Position numbers and translations under genes: made by a program
Shown here: one piece after another, positions 1 through 9,217 of the stretch
How the letters are laid out: the number at the start of each line of letters is the position of its first letter
Numbering within the stretch: the stretch's first letter is position 1
Notes under the pieces: generated by a model
Seen by the model: the letters and a program-made list of their open reading frames with translations, nothing else
Databases searched by the model: none
Told to the model about the DNA's origin: nothing
From: Bacteroidaceae bacterium
Lineage (GTDB): Bacteria > Bacteroidota > Bacteroidia > Bacteroidales > Bacteroidaceae
Direction: 5' to 3'
Assembly (NCBI GenBank): GCA_017961145.1
Contig: JAGCXU010000135.1
Location: forward strand, 1 to 36,922
Length of the DNA stretch: 36,922 nucleotides

Positions 1-417
1 ATCTATCTGAAGCAAGCTCGCAAGATTGCCATCTTCCTGCTGAACCACCCCCGTCTGCCTGCCGACGGAGTGCCTTATTGGGACTACGACGCGCCCGACA
101 TTCCGAATGCGAAGCGCGACGCCTCGGCCGCAGCCATCATGGCATCTGCCTTGATAGAACTGAGCCAGCTCGACAAGAGCAAAATGGCCCCGAAGTGGCT
201 GGCACTCGCCCAGAAGCAGCTTCGCACCCTCAGTTCGCCCGAATATCTGGCCGGGGAGGGGGAACAGGGCGGCTTTATCCTGAAGCATGGCGTGGGCCAC
301 ATGCCCGAGAAGCGCGAAGTGGACGTGCCCCTCACCTATGCCGACTATTACTATGTGGAGGCCCTGATGCGGCTGAAATTAGCTTACGGTTTACGGCTTA
401 CCGCTTACGGCTTATAG
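1..417 (+). CDS. GH88 unsaturated glucuronyl hydrolase, 3' end only
   Basis: The reading frame is open from base 1, so the gene begins outside the window and only about the last 138 residues are present. GH88 enzymes hydrate the 4,5-unsaturated uronic acid left by polysaccharide lyases on glycosaminoglycan or ulvan-type oligosaccharides. The stretch YWDYDAPDIPNAKRDASAAA (residues 27-46 of the visible part) fits the conserved C-terminal part of GH88, where the W/DAP..RDASA segment lies near the active-site cleft, and DYYYVEALMRL is the usual final helix. After that helix the protein ends in an odd tail, LAYGLRLTAYGL, encoded by an imperfect repeat of TTACGG units. The natural stop seems to have been lost and translation runs into repeat DNA. 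No second enzyme of the pathway is visible, so the substrate cannot be named. Confidence 0.8.
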   Translation: MYLKQARKIAIFLLNHPRLPADGVPYWDYDAPDIPNAKRDASAAAIMASALIELSQLDKSKMAPKWLALAQKQLRTLSSPEYLAGEGEQGGFILKHGVGHMPEKREVDVPLTYADYYYVEALMRLKLAYGLRLTAYGL

Positions 418-460
418 TATCTTTCCGTAAGCTCATATGCTTCTAAGCTCATAAGCCAAC

Positions 461-535
461 ATCTAGTGCGACGATGGCAAACATCTAGTGTGACGTTTGC
501 GATTTACTAGTGTGACGTTTGCATTTTTACTGTGC
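461..535 (+). repeat. Dispersed 3'-end hairpin repeat, copy A
   Basis: Tandem imperfect units built on CTAGTGTGACGTTTGC follow the GH88 stop. The segment GCAAAC...GTTTGC can fold into a hairpin. It aligns with a copy after sufS (10455-10540) and, inverted, with a copy after the DUF349 gene (35595-35716). Each copy lies just past the 3' end of a gene and points with it. A role in transcription ending or mRNA 3'-end stability is inference. Confidence 0.6.
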
Positions 536-578
536 CTCGTTTGGCATTTCAACAAGCCGTGTTTGTGATGGAAGCAAT

Positions 579-618
579 ATGTAACATGTATCGGTTACAA
601 AAAACACAGACTGTACCC
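579..618 (+). repeat. Left 40-bp direct repeat of the HIRAN/DUF3987 module
   Basis: This 40-bp segment (starting ATGTAACATGTA and containing AACACAGACTGTACCC) recurs at 3968-4007 with two mismatches by my alignment; bases 594-618 are identical to 3983-4007. The two copies bracket exactly the HIRAN and DUF3987 genes. Bases 579-592 also recur as a perfect 14-bp inverted copy at 712-725. Confidence 0.75.
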
Positions 619-631
619 CGAATCCTATAGT

Positions 632-672
632 CAATATTATTATATAATACGTAGTATTATATAATAATATTG
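632..672. repeat. Perfect 19-bp inverted repeat (AT-rich hairpin)
   Basis: CAATATTATTATATAATAC at 632-650, a GTA loop, and its exact reverse complement at 654-672. It lies in the 353-bp gap between the GH88 gene and the HIRAN gene, inside a second, outer inverted repeat (579-592 / 712-725). No T-tract follows, so it is not an ordinary terminator. It could be a protein-binding, recombination or replication structure. Confidence 0.8.
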
Positions 673-741
673 GAGTAGAAGTCCTAGGTATAGTCCCATT
701 TAAATGTAACAGATACATGTTACATTTACAATTATTTTTCG

Positions 742-749
742 TACCTTTG
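742..749 (+). promoter_or_regulatory. -7 box of the HIRAN gene promoter
   Basis: TACCTTTG matches the Bacteroidota -7 consensus TAnnTTTG and lies 21 bp before the ATG at 771. No good TTTG -33 is seen; the -33 zone falls in the inverted repeat ATGTAAC...GTTACAT (704-725), a possible operator. Confidence 0.6.
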
Positions 750-770
750 TCGGGACAATAATGTGAGACG

Positions 771-2060
771 ATGGAATTGACGGTTACAGGTATTCAGTTT
801 GCTTTGGCGCCAGACGAGCCCGACAGGAAGAAGCGTGTCAAGGTGACGGAGGCATTTCTGGCCGGATTGGAGAAGGGGCAGGAGGTCTTGTTGAAGGCAG
901 AGCCCATGAATCCGATTGATGCGAGTGCCGTTGCGGCTTTCCTGGATTACTCGCAAATCGGCTATCTCACTAAGGAGAGTGCAGTGAAGGTGGAGCCTCT
1001 GCTCGACGACAAGGGGCAGTGCAGGGCTGTCGTGAAGGATACCGACCATCACCTTGCCCTCTTCCTCACGATTCCCGATGTCCCCGAAGCAAAGCCGTCG
1101 CCTATTCTGCGCGAACGCACTTTGCCTCAGAGTCCGCTCGGCCTGAGTGTCCGTTTGGGTATTGCCAGCGATGAGAGCCGAGAGCAACTGATTGCGAGCA
1201 ATCTGGCCGAGATGGAGGTGACGAAGGAGAACATGCCCGAAATCCTTCATTTGGCTGAGCTCTACCTGCCTCTGATGAACTTGTCGATTTGCTACGAAGA
1301 TACGCTTTGGCTGACCGAAATAGACAGGAAACTGGACGATGCGAGGTCGAGATGGCAGGAGCTGGGCGTCGAGGTGGAAGATGTGGCCATGCTGTCGCGT
1401 ATATATGATAATGTACACGAGGCTGCGGGCGACTTGCACACCACGGCCACTCATGTTCCGGAGCGGATTTTCATGAACCACCTCGACCGTCTTCGCCAGG
1501 ACAAGGCCGTCACTCAGCCTTTCTTCAAGAAGTATTGCGACACCGTTTTGGACGGCAAGGATTTCTGCCTGGCAGACCGCAACAAGATGGCTGCGGAACA
1601 CGACCGCCTTCTCGGCTGGCTGAAGGGCATGAAATGGGACGAGCTGAGAGACCCCGACAACTTGCGGATGATGGGCTATCGGGTGAACTACCTCCGCCTC
1701 TCCCGTCAGGAAATCTACGACCTCTACAGCGTCCTGCTCCTCCTGGAGAAGCTGAAGTCGTGCTGCCAAAAAGCTGCCGCAAACAGCATCTTGATGTCGG
1801 AACACGCGATAGAGTATTGGAAACGGCTGGAAGAGCACGGATTTGTCGATGCGGAGTTCAAACTGACGAAAAGCACTACCCGCCAGCAAGCCATGCTCAT
1901 CGCCGACATCTTTGCCGAGCAGCTGGGCATAAGTTCCAAATGGAAGACTTTCGAACGCTTTTGGGGCATCAAGAACTTGGCTCAGGAGAAATACCATTAC
2001 CAAGAGACAGGCATCATTTCTTCGAGAGAGAGAGAAATAAACTCCATCTTTTTGGAATGA
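771..2060 (+). CDS. HIRAN-like domain protein of a DUF3987-associated module
   Basis: This encodes 429 residues. Residues about 1-100 look like a HIRAN domain: a TVTGIQFAL start, then EPMNPIDASAVAAFLDYSQIGYL, which matches the family pattern of a conserved E-x-x-N-x-x-D loop followed by IGYL. HIRAN domains bind DNA ends in helicases such as HLTF and also occur alone in bacterial mobile or repair contexts. The remaining 330 residues are mostly helical and I do not recognise them. There is no signal peptide, so the protein is cytoplasmic. A promoter -7 box precedes the ATG and a terminator follows at 2090-2132, so the gene is probably transcribed alone. Together with the next gene it sits between 40-bp direct repeats, which suggests a small mobile or accessory module. 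The function is unknown. The HIRAN assignment is by eye. Confidence 0.6.
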   Translation: MELTVTGIQFALAPDEPDRKKRVKVTEAFLAGLEKGQEVLLKAEPMNPIDASAVAAFLDYSQIGYLTKESAVKVEPLLDDKGQCRAVVKDTDHHLALFLTIPDVPEAKPSPILRERTLPQSPLGLSVRLGIASDESREQLIASNLAEMEVTKENMPEILHLAELYLPLMNLSICYEDTLWLTEIDRKLDDARSRWQELGVEVEDVAMLSRIYDNVHEAAGDLHTTATHVPERIFMNHLDRLRQDKAVTQPFFKKYCDTVLDGKDFCLADRNKMAAEHDRLLGWLKGMKWDELRDPDNLRMMGYRVNYLRLSRQEIYDLYSVLLLLEKLKSCCQKAAANSILMSEHAIEYWKRLEEHGFVDAEFKLTKSTTRQQAMLIADIFAEQLGISSKWKTFERFWGIKNLAQEKYHYQETGIISSREREINSIFLE

Positions 2061-2089
2061 TGTAACTGGCTGATTTTCAGCATAGTCTT

Positions 2090-2132
2090 CCCCTATATAG
2101 GAGCAACTATAGCCCCCGTATAGGGGATTTTT
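2090..2132 (+). terminator. Intrinsic terminator after the HIRAN gene
   Basis: CCCCTATA at 2090-2097 pairs with TATAGGGG at 2119-2126 and is followed by ATTTTTG. The hairpin lies just upstream of the next promoter and separates the two genes. Confidence 0.65.
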
Positions 2133-2147
2133 GTTTGCAAACTGTCG

Positions 2148-2155
2148 TACCTTTG
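2148..2155 (+). promoter_or_regulatory. -7 box of the DUF3987 gene promoter
   Basis: TACCTTTG within the string CTGTCGTACCTTTG. The same string precedes the HU gene (21661-21674). Both leaders later share GTTTGCAAA and ATTAACCTTAAAA just before the gene. Confidence 0.65.
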
Positions 2156-2234
2156 CACCAGCAATCGGGATACAAAGGCGCCTTGCATCTTCGTTTGCAA
2201 AACGAACATATTATTAACCTTAAAATATAGAAAC

Positions 2235-3980
2235 ATGAAAGAAATCAAAGTAAAAAGAAGGTACATCCTTCAAAAAGAAGGAGAACCCAAAGCACCTCCA
2301 CCAACTACAGCTATGGTGGAGACGGAAGAACCCCTAGAACAAAACCTGAAACGCTTCGACCTCTGCGTGGAAATGGCAGGACTGAAGCCGGAAGAGATGG
2401 ACATCTGGGGTGTCCACAACTGGCACTCCAACCTCATGGCCGTGCTCTCTGTCGGAGCAGGGAAACTGATGAGCCGGGAACAGTTCCGCGCTGTCGTTCG
2501 CAAACGATTGCCTAACTACGCAAAGACCGAAGACTGCGAGAAACTCATCGGCTACTTCTACGACAAGTACGATTCCGAGCGAGGGTACATGAGCGCCAAC
2601 CTGCGCGAAATCAATGCGAAGGCTCAGGCACCGATGGCCGAAGAAGACGAGGACGACCGGGAAATGGAGAAACTGCGCGAAGGCTGGAACCCACCACCCC
2701 TGCCCGAAAAGCTGCCACGACTCGTCCGACTGCTCGTCAAGCCCTTCCCCAAGCAGTACCATCCCATGCTCACCATCACGGCACTCGTCGTTCTGGGAGC
2801 CATCGCCAGCCACTATCGCAGCCTCTACCTCGACGGCCGAACCATCGCAGCCAACCTCTTCGCCGCCATCATAGCAGGCAGCGGAATGGGCAAGAGCTGG
2901 GTGAACGAACTCTTCGAAATGATGTGCAGACACACATTGCGCGACTGGGACAAGGCAGAGTGGCAAAAAGAACGCGAAAACAAGGAAGAACGCGACAGAA
3001 AAGCCAACGCAAAAGACCGCCCGCCAAAGTACCACCCCCGCTTCCGAATCATGGAGACAATGTCGAAGACATCATTCCTGGAAGTGCAGACCAATCTGGG
3101 CGAAAACGGCATGATGCTCTGCAACTACACAGAATCGGACGAGCTGGTCAACGCTACTCGCGCACAGTTCTCGAACATCTCCGTCCTGCTCAGAAAAGCT
3201 TGGGACTTGGCCATGCATCAGCAGTACTACATGAGCGACGCATCCTGCAACACCCAATGCCGACTTTGTGCTGCCATACTGCTGACGGGCACACCCATGT
3301 CGGTCCTGAACCGACTCTTCCAGGACACCGAGAACGGCATGATGCAACGCTTCATACCCATGATCATGCCACGACTGAAACGCACCTTCCGTCCACCCAC
3401 ACTCGTGCCCCTCTCAAAAGACGAGGAAGCCGAAAGGGACGGGCTGATCATGAGTCTCTGGCAAAAAGACCTCGCCCTGCAAGACAGTACGCAAATGCTC
3501 GAAATGCCCAAGGCACAAAAGGCCATCCAGATCTGGTACGACACCATCGAAGAGCGCTACAACAACGGAGAACTCTCCGAAGCCGAAGCCAACCTCTCGC
3601 ATCGAGTGGGACAGTTCATGCAGAGAGCGGCAATCCCCTTCGTGGCACTCTACGGCGAAGAGCAGAAAGAAGTGATAGAACTGATACGATGGCTCGGCAA
3701 CTTTGCCTACTACAACATCTGCCACCTCTTTGCCACTCGTGTCAACAAAGACATGAAAGAGTCGGAAGAAATGCTCCAGCAGCACATCGATGCTCGCCTC
3801 AAAGCAATGCCTCTTCTTAACAATCTGCCCGAAGTCTTCACCCTCAAGCAGTTCAAGGAAGAACGTATCCGCAAAGGACAAAGCGAAAACGTCAGGATGC
3901 TTCTGACACGCTATTGCAAAGTTGGCAGAATCGAACGAGTGAGCAGAGGCGTCTATCGGAAAGTAACATGTAACATGTAA
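2235..3980 (+). CDS. DUF3987-type P-loop protein (mobile-element helicase/primase-like)
   Basis: This encodes 581 residues. The middle carries a P-loop-like segment, AAIIAGSGMGKSWVNELFEMM, at about residue 211, placed after hydrophobic helices as in DUF3987 proteins. The N-terminal 140 residues (MKEIKVKRRYILQ...) resemble the short leader regions seen in Bacteroidales VirE-N/DUF3987 proteins. DUF3987 proteins are P-loop proteins of phages, plasmids and integrated elements, thought to act near replication or primase-like steps; no reaction is established. In Bacteroidales they are usually followed by HU, amidase and smalltalk genes. Here those partners are missing, and a similar HU/smalltalk set lies 18 kb away. 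The last four codons lie inside the right 40-bp direct repeat, so the repeat supplies the stop codon. A terminator follows at 4023-4060. Confidence 0.7.
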   Translation: MKEIKVKRRYILQKEGEPKAPPPTTAMVETEEPLEQNLKRFDLCVEMAGLKPEEMDIWGVHNWHSNLMAVLSVGAGKLMSREQFRAVVRKRLPNYAKTEDCEKLIGYFYDKYDSERGYMSANLREINAKAQAPMAEEDEDDREMEKLREGWNPPPLPEKLPRLVRLLVKPFPKQYHPMLTITALVVLGAIASHYRSLYLDGRTIAANLFAAIIAGSGMGKSWVNELFEMMCRHTLRDWDKAEWQKERENKEERDRKANAKDRPPKYHPRFRIMETMSKTSFLEVQTNLGENGMMLCNYTESDELVNATRAQFSNISVLLRKAWDLAMHQQYYMSDASCNTQCRLCAAILLTGTPMSVLNRLFQDTENGMMQRFIPMIMPRLKRTFRPPTLVPLSKDEEAERDGLIMSLWQKDLALQDSTQMLEMPKAQKAIQIWYDTIEERYNNGELSEAEANLSHRVGQFMQRAAIPFVALYGEEQKEVIELIRWLGNFAYYNICHLFATRVNKDMKESEEMLQQHIDARLKAMPLLNNLPEVFTLKQFKEERIRKGQSENVRMLLTRYCKVGRIERVSRGVYRKVTCNM

Positions 3981-4007
3981 CTGTTACAAAAAACACAGAC
4001 TGTACCC
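3968..4007 (+). repeat. Right 40-bp direct repeat of the HIRAN/DUF3987 module
   Basis: Near-identical to 579-618, with mismatches only at two positions near 3980 and 3982. It overlaps the last codons and stop of the DUF3987 gene. Such a pair could mark duplication or insertion of the module, or be a site on which its proteins act. Confidence 0.75.
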
Positions 4008-4022
4008 ACCCCCATCACTTGT

Positions 4023-4060
4023 GCGATAGCCTCTCTGCGAAGGGCGGCTATCGCCTTTTC
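4023..4060 (+). terminator. Intrinsic terminator after the DUF3987 gene
   Basis: GCGATAGCC (4023-4031) pairs perfectly with GGCTATCGC (4046-4054) and is followed by a TTTT run. A second small hairpin, TTCTGGC-TTT-GCCAGAA, follows at 4058-4074. Both separate the module from the suf promoter. Confidence 0.75.
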
Positions 4061-4105
4061 TGGCTTTGCCAGAATTTACTTACGATGAATTTTGAATTTA
4101 TAAAT

Positions 4106-4136
4106 TTTGAATTTTGAATTAAACATCGTACCTTTG
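4106..4136 (+). promoter_or_regulatory. Promoter of the suf operon
   Basis: TTTG (4106-4109), 19 bp, TACCTTTG (4129-4136), with sufB's ATG 20 bp downstream. It is embedded in a run of AATTTTGAATT units (4085-4120). I see no obvious IscR- or Fur-like operator. Confidence 0.75.
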
Positions 4137-4155
4137 CAGTCGCTAAGAAGATAGC

Positions 4156-5598
<1,443 letters not shown>

Positions 5599-5613
5599 AA
5601 TAACCTACGAACT

Positions 5614-7239
5614 ATGAAAGCCAAAATAACAAAAACAAGTCTTTCACTGGTAGCACTTCTTTCCGCTATTCCATGCATGTCAAAAGGCACTGACAAGCGT
5701 CCGAACATCCTTCTCATCATGGCCGACGACATGGGATACTCCGATATCGGCTGCTATGGAGGCGAGATTCCTACGCCCAACATAGATGCTTTGGCTGCAA
5801 ACGGGCTTCGTTTCACGCAATTTTACAACTGCGGACGCTCCTGTCCCACTAGAGCAAGCCTGCTCACAGGTCTCTACTCCCATCAGGCAGGCATCGGAGC
5901 AATGTCCGAAGACCCTGAGCTCAGGGAAGGGAAAGAGCCAGAACATCAAGGAGAACACGGCTATATGGGCTTCCTCAACCGCAATTGCGTGACGATGGCT
6001 GAGGTGCTTCGCGATGCAGGATACCACACATACATGACAGGCAAATGGCACGTCGGTATGCACGGAAAGGAGAAATGGCCGCTGCAACGAGGCTTCGAAC
6101 ATTTCTATGGCGTCTTGGCTGGTGCATCAAGCTATTTGCAGCCGAAAGGCGGACGCGGCTTGACGCTCGATAATACGAATCTGCCCACTCCAAGGCCTCC
6201 TTATTATACGACCGATGCCTTCACTGACCATGCCATCAGTTTCCTGGAACAGCAGACGGACGACAAGCCGTTCTTCCTCTACCTTGCCTACAATGCTCCC
6301 CATTGGCCTCTACAAGCTAAAGATGCCGATATCGAGAAGATGGTCGGACGCTATGCACAAGGCTGGCAGCAAACAAGGGAACAACGCAGACAGAGAATGG
6401 TGGAGATGGGACTTGTCAAGGACGAATGGGGACTGGCCGAATGGGAGTCCAGAACATGGAATCAGCTCAGCGAGCAAGAGCAGGACAACTCTGCCCTACG
6501 CATGTCAGTCTATGCTGCACAAGTACACTGCATGGATTATAACATTGGCCGCATCATTGACTATCTTCGCAACAAAGGACAGCTCGACAACACACTCGTC
6601 ATCTTCCTCTCCGACAATGGAGCCTGCGCTGAGCCGTACAGCGAGACAGGTTCTGGCACAATCGACGACATCAACAACCAGCAACACTGGTGGCAGCCGT
6701 CGTATGGCAAACCTTGGGCTATGGTGAGCAACACGCCCTATCGCAAGTACAAACGTCGTGCCTACGAAGGCGGCATAGCGGCTCCTCTCATTGTCTCTTG
6801 GCCAAAACAAACAAGCCAATATGCTTCCGAGCTAAGGGAGAACATCTGCCACGTCACAGACCTCATGGCAACCTTTGTTGATGTTGCTAAGACAGAATAC
6901 CCAAAGACCTATCACGGCGGTAACGAGATCATACCACTACAAGGTACAAGCCTCATACCTGCTTTCAGTCAACCCAACAAGACATTGCACGAATACATCT
7001 ATGGCGAACATGCTGACAACTGCTACGTCCGCCACGGCGAATGGAAAGCTGTACGCGATGAAGTGACCAACAAGTGGGAACTTTATCACATCCCCAGTGA
7101 TCGAACTGAACGTCACGACCTTGCAGAGAAGGAGCCTGAACGCTTGAAGCAACTCATAGGGAAGTGGGAAGAATGGGCAAACAGCCATCATGTCTTCCCT
7201 AAAGGCAAAGGCGGACGAGACACGAGACTGACTGAATAA
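5614..7239 (+). CDS. Exported Ser-type sulfatase (arylsulfatase family S1) inside the suf operon
   Basis: Sulfatases hydrolyse sulfate esters of carbohydrates or aryl compounds using a formylglycine made from Cys or Ser. This protein has 541 residues. A signal peptide (residues 1 to about 24) precedes the alkaline-phosphatase-fold core with NILLIMADDMGYSDIG, whose Asp pair binds Ca. The activation motif is RSCPTRASLLTG: aligned with the usual C/S-x-P-x-R, the modified residue is Ser76, so maturation should need the radical-SAM, 4Fe-4S enzyme anSME. TGKWHVG and FLSDNGA supply further active-site residues. It probably acts in the periplasm or on the surface. It is co-transcribed with the suf genes: 15 bp after sufB and 11 bp before sufC. 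I cannot tell the substrate. The placement is unusual, but a link through Fe-S supply to anSME is only a suggestion. Confidence 0.92.
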   Translation: MKAKITKTSLSLVALLSAIPCMSKGTDKRPNILLIMADDMGYSDIGCYGGEIPTPNIDALAANGLRFTQFYNCGRSCPTRASLLTGLYSHQAGIGAMSEDPELREGKEPEHQGEHGYMGFLNRNCVTMAEVLRDAGYHTYMTGKWHVGMHGKEKWPLQRGFEHFYGVLAGASSYLQPKGGRGLTLDNTNLPTPRPPYYTTDAFTDHAISFLEQQTDDKPFFLYLAYNAPHWPLQAKDADIEKMVGRYAQGWQQTREQRRQRMVEMGLVKDEWGLAEWESRTWNQLSEQEQDNSALRMSVYAAQVHCMDYNIGRIIDYLRNKGQLDNTLVIFLSDNGACAEPYSETGSGTIDDINNQQHWWQPSYGKPWAMVSNTPYRKYKRRAYEGGIAAPLIVSWPKQTSQYASELRENICHVTDLMATFVDVAKTEYPKTYHGGNEIIPLQGTSLIPAFSQPNKTLHEYIYGEHADNCYVRHGEWKAVRDEVTNKWELYHIPSDRTERHDLAEKEPERLKQLIGKWEEWANSHHVFPKGKGGRDTRLTE

Positions 7240-7250
7240 TATAGAACAAT

Positions 7251-8003
7251 ATGCTAAAGATAGAGAACCTACATGCCAGCATCAATGGCAAAGAGATACT
7301 GAAGGGCATCAGCCTGACCGTCAAAGATGGCGAGATACATGCCGTGATGGGACTCAATGGTGCAGGCAAAAGCACGCTCTCGAACGTTATCGTCGGGCAT
7401 CCTGCCTACGAGGTGACGCAAGGCAGTATCACTTTCAACGGAAAAGACTTGCTGTCGCTCAAGCCGGAAGAACGCGCCCACGAAGGCATCTTCCTGAGTT
7501 TCCAGCAACCGGTAGAGATACCAGGCGTCTCGATGGTCAATTTCATGCGTGCTGCCCTGAATGCCAAGCGCAAATATCAAGGTTTGGAACCCATTCCGGC
7601 AGGCGATTTCCTCAAACTCATGAGGGAGAAACGCTCGATTGTGGAGCTCGACAGCAAGCTTGCAAGCCGCAGCGTGAACGAAGGCTTCTCAGGTGGTGAG
7701 AAGAAGCGAAACGAAATCTTCCAAATGGCGATGCTCGAACCGAAACTCACCATCTTGGATGAAACGGACAGCGGACTCGATGTGGATGCGCTCAGGATAG
7801 TGGCCGAGGGCTTCAACAAGCTGCGTCGTCCAGATTCGAGTGCCATCGTCATCACACACTACCAACGTCTGCTCGACTATCTGAAACCTGATGTCGTGCA
7901 TGTGCTCATCGATGGCCGTATCGTCAAGACTGGTGGCCCAGAGCTTGCCATCGAGATAGAAAAACGAGGATTTGACTGGATAAAGGAGGAGATAGGATTG
8001 TGA
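7251..8003 (+). CDS. sufC: Fe-S assembly ATPase SufC
   Basis: SufC is the ABC-type ATPase of the SufBC2D complex; ATP binding drives opening of the SufB-SufD interface for cluster formation. The 250 residues match the family. Walker A is GLNGAGKST (residues 34-42), the signature is SGGEKKRNE (147-155), Walker B is LTILDETDSGLD (166-177), and the switch His lies in VITHYQ (His203). There is no membrane partner, as expected for SufC. The stop overlaps the GTG start of sufD by four bases, indicating translational coupling. It lies 11 bp downstream of the sulfatase gene that separates it from sufB. Confidence 0.97.
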   Translation: MLKIENLHASINGKEILKGISLTVKDGEIHAVMGLNGAGKSTLSNVIVGHPAYEVTQGSITFNGKDLLSLKPEERAHEGIFLSFQQPVEIPGVSMVNFMRAALNAKRKYQGLEPIPAGDFLKLMREKRSIVELDSKLASRSVNEGFSGGEKKRNEIFQMAMLEPKLTILDETDSGLDVDALRIVAEGFNKLRRPDSSAIVITHYQRLLDYLKPDVVHVLIDGRIVKTGGPELAIEIEKRGFDWIKEEIGL

Positions 8004-9217
8004 GTGCTGAAAAGCAATACATAGAATTCTTTGGCGAGGTGCGCGACACGATTGCCATTCGCAGTTGTGATGAGATGAATGCCCAGCGCGAAACTGCTTT
8101 GCAGACATTCTCCGCAAAGGGTTTTCCTTCGTCAAAAGTGGAAAGATACCGCTATGCAAAGGTCGATGCAGACTTTTCGCCCAACTATGGTATTGCGCTT
8201 ACGACCCTCACAGAACAACTTCCTCCCTACTGTTTCCGTATTGAAAATGCCGAACCTCGCGTACGCGCATTATATAATAAGGTAGCAGATAATGCCGATA
8301 GCATCGTGGCTCTCAACACAATGCTCTGTGTCGATACGCTCGTCGTACACGTTCCAAAAGGCATTCGTGTAGAGCATCCCATACAGATAAGCAACATCCT
8401 GAAGGGTGAACAAGACACGATGGTAAGCCGTCGAATCCTCATCGTAATGGACGAAATGGCAGAAGCCGACATTATTGTTACTGACCGAGCTGCCAGTCAA
8501 AGCCGTTTCCTGACGAATCAGGTCATTGAGGTCTTGATGGGCGATGGCTCGCATCTCAGCCTCTACGAAGTGGAGGAAACGCATCTGCTCTGCACTCGCT
8601 TCAACAGTGTTTTTGTGCAGCAAGGTAAGAACAGCAGTCTTCATCATACAAACTTGACGCTTTTCAACGGCCATACTCGCAATCGGCTTGATGTGAGATT
8701 GCAGGGCGAGGGAAGCGAAGTGACGGCTAACGGCTGCGTGATTGCCGACAAGATGCAACGCGTGGACAACAATACACTCATCGACCATCAAGCCCCTTCC
8801 TGCCAAAGCAACGAGCTCTACAAGTATGTGCTCGACGATAGCGCAGTTGGAGCTTTTGCAGGAAAAGTGTTGGTTCGCGAGGGAGCACAGAAGACGTCGA
8901 GCAAGGAAACGAACGCAAACCTTTGTGCCACGAGTTCTGCTCGCATGTTTACCCAGCCGATGCTCGAAATCTATGCCGACGATGTACAATGCAGTCACGG
9001 CAGTACTGTCGGCCAAATGGACGAAGCGGCCCTCTTCTACATGCGTCAAAGAGGCATCGACGAACGGGAGGCTCGCCTGCTGCTCAAGGCCGCTTTCATT
9101 ACTGAAGTCATCGAAACCATTCCCCTCGAATCGCTTCGCGACCGCCTGCATGTCTTGGTGGACAAGCGCTTGAGAGGTGAACTAAGCAAATGCGAAGGAT
9201 GCAAACTATGCCAATAA
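8000..9217 (+). CDS. sufD: Fe-S assembly protein SufD
   Basis: SufD partners SufB in the SufBC2D scaffold and supports iron entry. The 405-residue protein shows the C-terminal signature VQCSHGSTVGQMDEAALFYMRQRGI, whose His corresponds to E. coli SufD His360 at the cluster-forming interface. The start is GTG at 8000, overlapping the sufC stop (GTGA), the arrangement I favour because the next internal Met lies well inside the conserved N-terminal helical region. The C-terminus ends in KCEGCKLCQ, a CxxCxxC cluster that canonical E. coli SufD lacks. It might bind a metal or cluster, but I cannot tell how widespread it is in Bacteroidales. The stop codon overlaps the likely sufS start (TAATG). Confidence 0.95.
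   Translation: MSAEKQYIEFFGEVRDTIAIRSCDEMNAQRETALQTFSAKGFPSSKVERYRYAKVDADFSPNYGIALTTLTEQLPPYCFRIENAEPRVRALYNKVADNADSIVALNTMLCVDTLVVHVPKGIRVEHPIQISNILKGEQDTMVSRRILIVMDEMAEADIIVTDRAASQSRFLTNQVIEVLMGDGSHLSLYEVEETHLLCTRFNSVFVQQGKNSSLHHTNLTLFNGHTRNRLDVRLQGEGSEVTANGCVIADKMQRVDNNTLIDHQAPSCQSNELYKYVLDDSAVGAFAGKVLVREGAQKTSSKETNANLCATSSARMFTQPMLEIYADDVQCSHGSTVGQMDEAALFYMRQRGIDEREARLLLKAAFITEVIETIPLESLRDRLHVLVDKRLRGELSKCEGCKLCQ

Noticed and set aside
461-535. CRISPR-like array
   Set aside because: Units are short, of uneven spacing and diverged, and form hairpins; no cas genes in the window.
732-2003. 423-codon minus-strand ORF opposite the HIRAN gene
   Set aside because: The plus strand has a promoter, proper start and HIRAN pattern; the minus frame has none.
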